Origin: Margaritispora aquatica
Lineage: Eukaryota > Ascomycota > Leotiomycetes > Helotiales > Discinellaceae
NCBI GenBank assembly: GCA_007644065.1
Contig: VJWN01000005.1
Span: forward strand, 1,860,001 to 1,924,000
Reading direction: 5' to 3'
DNA: 64,000 bases
The translations under genes were made by a program, and so were the position numbers. Within the stretch, counting starts at the first letter, position 1; each line of letters starts with the position of its first letter. Below are positions 57,960 to 64,000 of the stretch, piece after piece. The notes below the pieces were generated by a model. That model was not told where the DNA came from, searched no databases, and saw nothing but the letters and a program-made list of their open reading frames with translations.

Positions 57960-58633
57960 TTAGATCAAAGCCAAAAGCCCGGCAAAGCCAGCAGCCAATA
58001 CACCCTCAACACCCCTCTCGAGCATAGGAACACCAGCAGCCTTGGAAGTTGAAGCAGCGGCTGCGCTTGAAGCGCTGGAGACGACGGAAGAGGCCGCAGA
58101 TGCAGCGGAAGAGGCCTTAGACACAGCTGATGAGACAGCACTGCTCACTGAATTTGCTGAAGCACTGCTTGATGATGAACCAGTCTTTGATGCCGTCGAG
58201 TTGGAGGTCGAAGCTGGGGAGGCAGATGTGCTTGTCACCGAACCAGCTGATGTAGAGGCTGAGGCGGATGCAGAGGCAGTCGTAGCTGCTGCTGCTGAGG
58301 TGACGCAGGCGCAGACTGCATTTGCGGAGGATTGGATGGCAATGGCAGAGAGAGCTCCACATGCAGATACGACGCAAGGAACTGCTGAAGCAGCAATGGC
58401 AGCTGATTGAGAGCTAGAGCATTGGCAAGCGAAAGCTTGTGGTGCGCAACCAACAACAGCAGCGGCAGCATCGATACAAGTCAACTGTGTAAGAGTTAGT
58501 TTATGTTTCACGAGGTCAGAGGAATGAGGTAACTTACAGCGCAAGCTGGAATCAAAGCAGCGACTGGAGCGCAGACAGATTGTGCAGTAGCTACTGAGAG
58601 CATGCAGCTGTAGAGGATGGTAGAGGCCTTCAT
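57960..58633 (-). CDS. CFEM-domain, probably GPI-anchored surface protein
   Basis: Exons 58633-58538 and 58484-57960 (53-nt phase-0 intron), 206 aa. Signal peptide about 1-18 (KASTILYSCMLSVATA). The CFEM domain covers about 19-95 with the eight-Cys pattern: C..C split by the intron, then C-IDAAAAVVGC, FACQC, VPCVVSAC and ACACV. An Ala/Ser-rich stalk of about 80 residues and a hydrophobic tail (GVLAAGFAGLLALI) follow, which fits a GPI-anchor signal. CFEM proteins act at the fungal surface in heme/iron uptake or host contact. The Ala/Ser stalk produces an acidic open frame on the other strand. Confidence 0.9.
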
Positions 58634-59793
58634 GATTGCGAGTGTTTGAAGTGAGTAGGAGTTAGGATGATGTGAGAAGAGGTGATTTTGGTAATTGACC
58701 AAAGAAACTGGATTTAATTCTCTTTATGTCTAGTTCCTGGGGAGCTGGGGACGCGGGGGAGCTACATGTATGGGGACGCAATCACCGACCCGCCACACCA
58801 GGCCTTCGCATCTCAAAGAAAACAAAGCAGGAAAGCAAGGTCGAGATGGTGGTGGAATTGGTGGCCAACTCGATTCAGACGAATCCTCCCCCTTGTGATG
58901 AGACTTCTCCAATGAAGATCATGTTGCGGATTCCACGCGCTGTCACAAATGTCTCAAAGCTGGTGTTACTGTGGGGAAAGCTCAAGCCCCCGAAGCTGGA
59001 TGCGTCCTGCAAGGAAAAAAGGCGTCCCATACATCGAGATAAAGTTGCACAATCCTGCATATTCCTGCTGCAGCAGCACAATACCTCGGAGAAAAGAACG
59101 AATTCGGCAGCGCCCACCGTTCCTGGCGGGGATGTTGGCAATATCTCCACGAACCAATGAGATCCGAATGGGGAGCTTCTATTGGCTTCATTGGAACGAG
59201 TGACTGTAGATTGCTGCAGTCGATGACTTGGCACTCCACCAGAGCTTCAAGCTTGAGATTGAGCTTCGCAACGAATGATCATAGGATGACCAACAACGTA
59301 GAGAGTAGAGGGAGGAATAAACAATTGCAAAGACATAAACAAAGCCAGTAACAATAACAAACAGCCCACTTGGGCAGCAATTGGACGTAAAATTCAGATT
59401 GATACCCACATGATGTCAGGAAAAACAAAGGAAACGGCCCTTCAAGAAAAAAAAAACCTCACCTGTCAAAACTCCTCCTTCCTGCATCTCCAGCGTCTGA
59501 GCACGCCTTGTGCTTTGACACCTACTGAGACAAGTGACCTTCAAACACGATTCTGATGTTTTGACAAAATAGTCGAGCCTGTTGGTCGTACCATGTGTTA
59601 CGTTACACAGGATGGACAGGACTCACGCGAGGTGGGGTGAGGTAAAGGTAGGTAAGGTTTTTGATATTCTTGGTCCAAGCTATGCAAGAAATTAAAGATG
59701 CAGCGGTTTTACGCCCATGCATCGCCAATTGACTAGCCAACGTGGTCCTGATTTCCTAAATTGTCGACCTACTAAGGTATAGTACTAGAGGTT
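58634..59793. other. Intergenic between CFEM gene and decayed gene
   Basis: 1.16 kb. Several overlapping frames (58726-59160, 58875-59234) on both strands resemble nothing known. No repeat recognised. Confidence 0.4.
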
Positions 59794-60615
59794 TTATCGA
59801 ATTGATGTTGGGCACATAGGAATTAAGGTACGGGATATATCGACCTTCATTGGTTCAAGAGGTATCTCAATTACCTCCACTCGACTTCGCAATCTTGGAA
59901 ACCCATCCTCTCTCATCTTCATAATTCCAGCCAATATTATTGGAATAGTACTAGTCTCTAGACCAATTTCTATCTCTTCTAGAAAATGTGTCCAGAATCT
60001 TAATGTAAGGTCGTCCTCATTATCGTTCGACAAGGAAGGCATAACATTGTGGTCCCAGCTGGATTTTAGGATATTAACTTTGTCAGTTCTACACTCCAAG
60101 TCCGAATTGATGCTCAAGTGCATTCTTGAATTCCGAATCGTCAAGTAGTCGAGGGTTCATTAAAGACTTCTGTTCGCAAACTAGATCATCTTCGATGTCT
60201 TTATCTTTAATGTATTGTTTCACATCCGGATCGTCCTTGTTGGTTACCCAGACGACATTGAACTTTCTGACTAGTAGCCTATTTTTATCTACTTCTTCTT
60301 CTATTACCAAATAGCTATTTGATACCAGCTGTTCCTTCATCCAAGTTGGTTTGTCGTCATCGCCAATTGGCTTGGATTTGAATGGAGTATCTGCTTGGAC
60401 GAAACAAGCGACTCGCGATTGTGTGGTCTGGTTGTTGAACATTGCCATCATTGAGAAAAGTCCGGAATATGGTTCAACATAGCCTTCGCCAAAGGAGTCA
60501 AATAGACCGAGTTGGGCATAGCGACATTCATCAATCCTTTAGGTGAATTTGCCTTCGTCACCGGATGGAATTTGTCTTGCCACAACTTGGGAGCAGCCTT
60601 AGTTCTCTTTTCCAT
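59794..60615 (-). pseudogene. Frameshifted hypothetical gene
   Basis: Three successive frames connect plausibly: from the ATG at 60615 (TKAAPKLWQDKFHPV), into a second frame near 60530 (CRYAQLGLFDSFGEGYVEPYSG through VWVTNKDDPDVK), then into a third near 60110 (NDNEDDLTLRFWTHFLEEIE) ending at 59794. None of the joins has clear splice signals, so I read it as a decayed gene. Composition is that of an ordinary soluble fungal protein. No family recognised. Confidence 0.45.
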
Positions 60616-60697
60616 AGCAGCTTCTTCAGATAGCTACCATTTCTAAGCCTCAATGTTGCATTTCAAGCGATAGTATATCCCTATGAGGATGGCCTTT

Positions 60698-60737
60698 CGA
60701 TTGTCTGACGATTGTCTGACGATTGTCTGACGATTGT
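60698..60737. repeat. 11-bp tandem repeat CGATTGTCTGA
   Basis: About 3.6 perfect copies, just upstream of the decayed gene. Confidence 0.85.
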
Positions 60738-61604
60738 ATTTAGCCTACTGAGAAAAGCCCTGTGCTTCCGGGTATGTAGATTCAAGATCTACCTCCTCAC
60801 CATGCCTATCCTTGAAAACATTACGATCTTCTCGTACGGAAGCTTGTTGGGCATCAACGACTTCAGCGAAAAGATAGGCCCACTAGTTTGCACCGACCGC
60901 TAAACAATGCGTCTTCAAAGCGATGTCAAAATTCGGTACTGTCGAGCACCATAATAGAGCTGGATAGAATGTCGGGATAAGATTTTGGAATATGCTGGAA
61001 CATTGTGCACATTGGGAAGAGAATGTACTTAAATAGCACACACATTAGTAAGAGGATGTGCCTGGATATTATACATACTGGAAAAGTATACGAAAAGACA
61101 AATCTTGGAGAATTTTCCCTTCCCTTTAAATACTTGCGGTACTTTCTTGGACTTTCCATATCGGCTAGACTTTTGGACTTTGACGAAGAGGAATTGTCCT
61201 GCCTTGAATTATTGACGTGATTGTACATACAATCCAAGCCAGTTTGATATTGTTTAATGTTTTTAACATAGCAGTGTAACTTAAGGAGTACAATATGGCT
61301 AATCTAGACCAGCTGGCAGTCATGGGAATCTACTACCTACTGATTGTTCTCCGATGACCTCACTGCCATTAGTGATCTTTGTAAAGCCTTGAAGTCTAGT
61401 CCCCCAAGAACCAAAAAGGTTGATATTGAAAGCACGGAGTGGAAATTTCTCGCGAACGTGTAAATCCAACTCCGTCATTCAAGAATTGATACATGTCTCA
61501 TTGGTGGGTAAGGCATGCTAGGACGTAGCGTTCATCGAAGTTCTTGTGCACTGGTGTACTATTGAGCAACTACCTAAGCAAACAAACTGTGCCTCAGCCT
61601 CCCT
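60738..61604. other. Intergenic, no supported gene
   Basis: About 870 bp. Short frames (60926-61237) resemble nothing known. Confidence 0.4.
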
Positions 61605-62684
61605 TCACGAATTTGCTATAGCTAGAAAAGGAAAATGCCCAGCACCAAACCTGCGCATGCACATATGCGAAGAGATAAGCATTTGCTCGGGACTACCCCG
61701 TGGCTGTTCCACGAATGGACCGCAAATGACAGAACCATACACAAAGTCAGGCTTTCCCTCGCCAGTCCCAGGCTTCTCGCCTTTCTCTATTCGCGCCGCA
61801 AAGTCCCACGGGAAGCGATATGATGTTCGACGCTTGTGCAGCCACTTTGGATTGGGATGTTTTGGCCTGGGAGTGGGTGGTTGGGCCTGGTTGTGCTGCG
61901 AGGTTTGGAAAGCGCGCATGTAGAAGCTGTCTTGTGGTTCAGGCTTGATGATTACAATCCCGTCGGGATGGCAGAGGTCTGAGATATTGGACCGCCAGGT
62001 TGTGGTCCATGCTGTGAACCAATTGGGGTAATGTTGCTTTATTGTACTAAGCTGTTGGGGATGGTGATTATCGGACTCAGCTGGCAGATTGTGGCCTTTG
62101 AGGGAGGTTTTGATATGGTGTAGGTTTTCAAATTTAGGGAACGAGCCAGAGAGGGAATCGCCCGAGAGGCAATGCTTGAACATGCCTGGGACGAACGTGG
62201 TGTCGTCTTGAAGTGCACTTCCCATACTGATGGACTGTAGATTTGGGAGCAAAAATATGACAAGGGCGATAAACGCATCTGAATTCCCCTTCACTATGGC
62301 ATTACGCCACACCTCCTGATTTGCAAAGTCCGCCCTGGCGATGAGTTCGAACTCGGGCTCGAAATCAGTCGGTGAAGCTTCGAGCTCCCACATACAGATG
62401 CGTTTGCCGAGGAATTCATTGCGGACATCAAAATCGATGGCTCGAACATACGAGACAAGGACAGGATCGGTAAGTAGAATACGCAGCAATTGTAGCAGAG
62501 GAGCTTCCGTATTGTGGTATGGGCGGGGTAGTGAATAGCACCATTTTGGCGTCTCGAATAGGTGGGGTTGGACTCGGTGGTGGAGGAGTCGTGAGGTCTT
62601 GGAGAGGGCGGAAACAGAGTGCTGGGGGAGGCATTTGAGGATTGGGGACAGGATTTCGTTAGGGAGGGTGGCGATGCTTGCCAT
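61605..62684 (-). CDS. F-box protein
   Basis: Intronless, 359 aa. Residues 4-45 form an F-box: LPNEILSPILKCLPQHSVSALSKTS with conserved LP-x-E-I-L, followed by HHRVQPHLFET. The rest is a Leu-rich, repeat-free region with no ordered LRRs. It likely serves as the Skp1-binding substrate adaptor of an SCF ubiquitin ligase; targets unknown. Length and layout match the many single-exon fungal F-box proteins. Unrelated to its neighbours. Confidence 0.85.
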   Translation of the reverse strand: MASIATLPNEILSPILKCLPQHSVSALSKTSRLLHHRVQPHLFETPKWCYSLPRPYHNTEAPLLQLLRILLTDPVLVSYVRAIDFDVRNEFLGKRICMWELEASPTDFEPEFELIARADFANQEVWRNAIVKGNSDAFIALVIFLLPNLQSISMGSALQDDTTFVPGMFKHCLSGDSLSGSFPKFENLHHIKTSLKGHNLPAESDNHHPQQLSTIKQHYPNWFTAWTTTWRSNISDLCHPDGIVIIKPEPQDSFYMRAFQTSQHNQAQPPTPRPKHPNPKWLHKRRTSYRFPWDFAARIEKGEKPGTGEGKPDFVYGSVICGPFVEQPRGSPEQMLISSHMCMRRFGAGHFPFLAIANS

Positions 62685-64000
62685 GGTTTCAGGATTGTAA
62701 GGAGAAAACTATTGCGTATGGGTATGATAGTCAGATATAAGAAATTGAGTTAAAGAGTTTGGTGTTTGATAAAGATCGGTGAGAAGGATTCCTGTTGGTA
62801 AGAGGCACAGTGTTGGTTGTCACCTGACTTTAGACTTCTTGGTGTCTTAAGGTTGGTAGATGATTTTGGAAAAGCCATGCAATCCAAAGGTATTTCGATG
62901 AGACTTAGCTGTACAGTGAACTCTGGAAACTTCCAAAGCAATGATAAATGGTGAATGGCCAGTTATGGAGTAGACTTGAAGACCTAGTGAAAGCAATATG
63001 AGATTTAATACTGGATGCCAATATCGTATATACTTGCTGTGTGATTCGATCCCAACGAGCCACGGCATCTTTAAGAATCGGCGTCAAAGTCATAACCATT
63101 TACAAAGTTGAGACAGTTAGATAGTAGAATAATAATCTAATATAAGGTGTCAACATATATTCAGGTCTCGCTTGAAACCACCTTTTCATAATCAGCGATA
63201 GCTACATACCAGTTGGGCATGATTCTTCTCACATCCAAGCTAGGTATGACTCTTCGTAATGTCAATCGACGTCCTCATCACACAAGTATATCAATCGCAC
63301 AGTCCAAAAGACATGTGGCTTGTGTTAGTACACACTGAATGATTTTGACGGAGTACACCAATTGAAGAAATAAATTGCAATACTAACAAGAAAGTAAAAA
63401 GCCATTAGGAAAACAGGATCTAGTATAGCTGTCTGTACATAGGTATCGTACGCTTAGCACGACTTTGTTACTCACCTAAGTATTCATTGAGGACTTTCAT
63501 AGACACTTTCTATGCTGAGAGATTAATCAAGCGTTGTCGTTAGCCAACAACTAAAACGAGGTGACTTGAGTATACAATTTATAACACAACCACGCGATGC
63601 AGTTTCTCCAAACAATGTCATCTGCTATACTCTACATAAAAGTATATGTATTGTACAAGCTAAAAACAATGCATAATATCTATCGATAAAATTGTAGCAA
63701 TTTTATCTTTTTACCTCCCAAGACAGCCGTGGGGGGTGAGACATTGAATATCCTTATATCACGACCCAAGACACTCGTCTCTGATACTTTCAAACCAGAA
63801 GGTGATTCATTGTTCGAGTTGACATACGAGTATAAGTAAGAGGAAAGTCGTTGATATTTCTTTAACACCTGGTCCCAGGCCCCAGGTCCCAGGTCCCAGG
63901 TTCCCCTTTTCTTGTGGGTGGAAGTCTCGGAAGGTGGTGGGTCTCCTATTATTACAGTGCGCTCGATCCCCTATCTAAATAAGCTCGACCCACCCCCAAG
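62685..64000. other. Right-hand intergenic region with GGTCCCA tandem
   Basis: 1.3 kb without a supported gene. A tandem of GGTCCCA / GGCCCCA units lies at 63871-63901. A possible gene could begin beyond the window edge. Confidence 0.45.

Noticed and set aside
58042..58410. Open plus-strand frame rich in Glu/Ala
   Set aside because: It is antisense to the Ala/Ser stalk of the CFEM protein, whose codons leave the other strand free of stops.
1..64000. CRISPR arrays, tRNA or rRNA genes
   Set aside because: No spaced repeat array was seen; I did not notice any tRNA- or rRNA-like stretch, but a covariance-model scan was not possible.

Overview
The window reads as nuclear DNA of a filamentous ascomycete (Pezizomycotina; a leotiomycete-like fungus is a guess I cannot test). 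Supporting signs are many short introns (45-90 nt, GT..AG, CTAAC-type branch sites), Zn2Cys6 regulators, a CFEM protein, a GH74 glucanase, and AT-rich, TpA-rich islands of the kind left by repeat-induced point mutation (RIP). All multi-exon models below were built by hand from splice consensus, reading-frame phase and comparison between paralogues inside the window.

Layout. 1-1030: AT-rich repeat and a broken HAD-dehalogenase fragment. 2024-9126: FAD oxidoreductase (DAO1), a zinc-cluster-less regulator (TF-B1) and a Zn2Cys6 regulator (TF-A1). 9275-13380: a Ty1/copia element with 153-bp LTRs and a GGTTG target duplication. 13381-16621: repeat-rich DNA with a TIR element. 16622-36098: carboxylesterase CE1, DUF3237 protein, MFS transporter, hAT-type MITE, cytochrome P450, carboxylesterase CE2, alpha/beta hydrolase, a cupin-aminotransferase fusion carrying a frameshift, and an APC permease. 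36099-38657: RIP-like DNA and a DAO 3' fragment. 39162-48826: TF-A2, amidase, TF-B2, stand-alone cupin, DAO2. 48827-64000: ordinary background, with a small basic protein, a GH74 xyloglucanase, a secreted hydrolase, a CFEM/GPI protein, a decayed hypothetical gene and an F-box protein.

How it fits together (inference). 2-48.8 kb looks like an accessory catabolic cluster, bounded and punctuated by transposons. It holds uptake and export proteins (APC permease, MFS), hydrolases for esters and amides (CE1, CE2, alpha/beta hydrolase, amidase), oxidative enzymes (P450, two DAO-type flavoproteins) and a PLP aminotransferase with a cupin. This would suit breakdown or detoxification of an amine-, amide- or ester-containing compound; the substrate is unknown. 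The two outer segments hold paralogous copies of the same regulator pair (TF-A plus TF-B) and of the DAO gene, in opposite gene order, so an ancestral module seems to have been duplicated and rearranged. The fused and stand-alone cupins share intron positions and phases, linking the middle of the cluster to its right arm.
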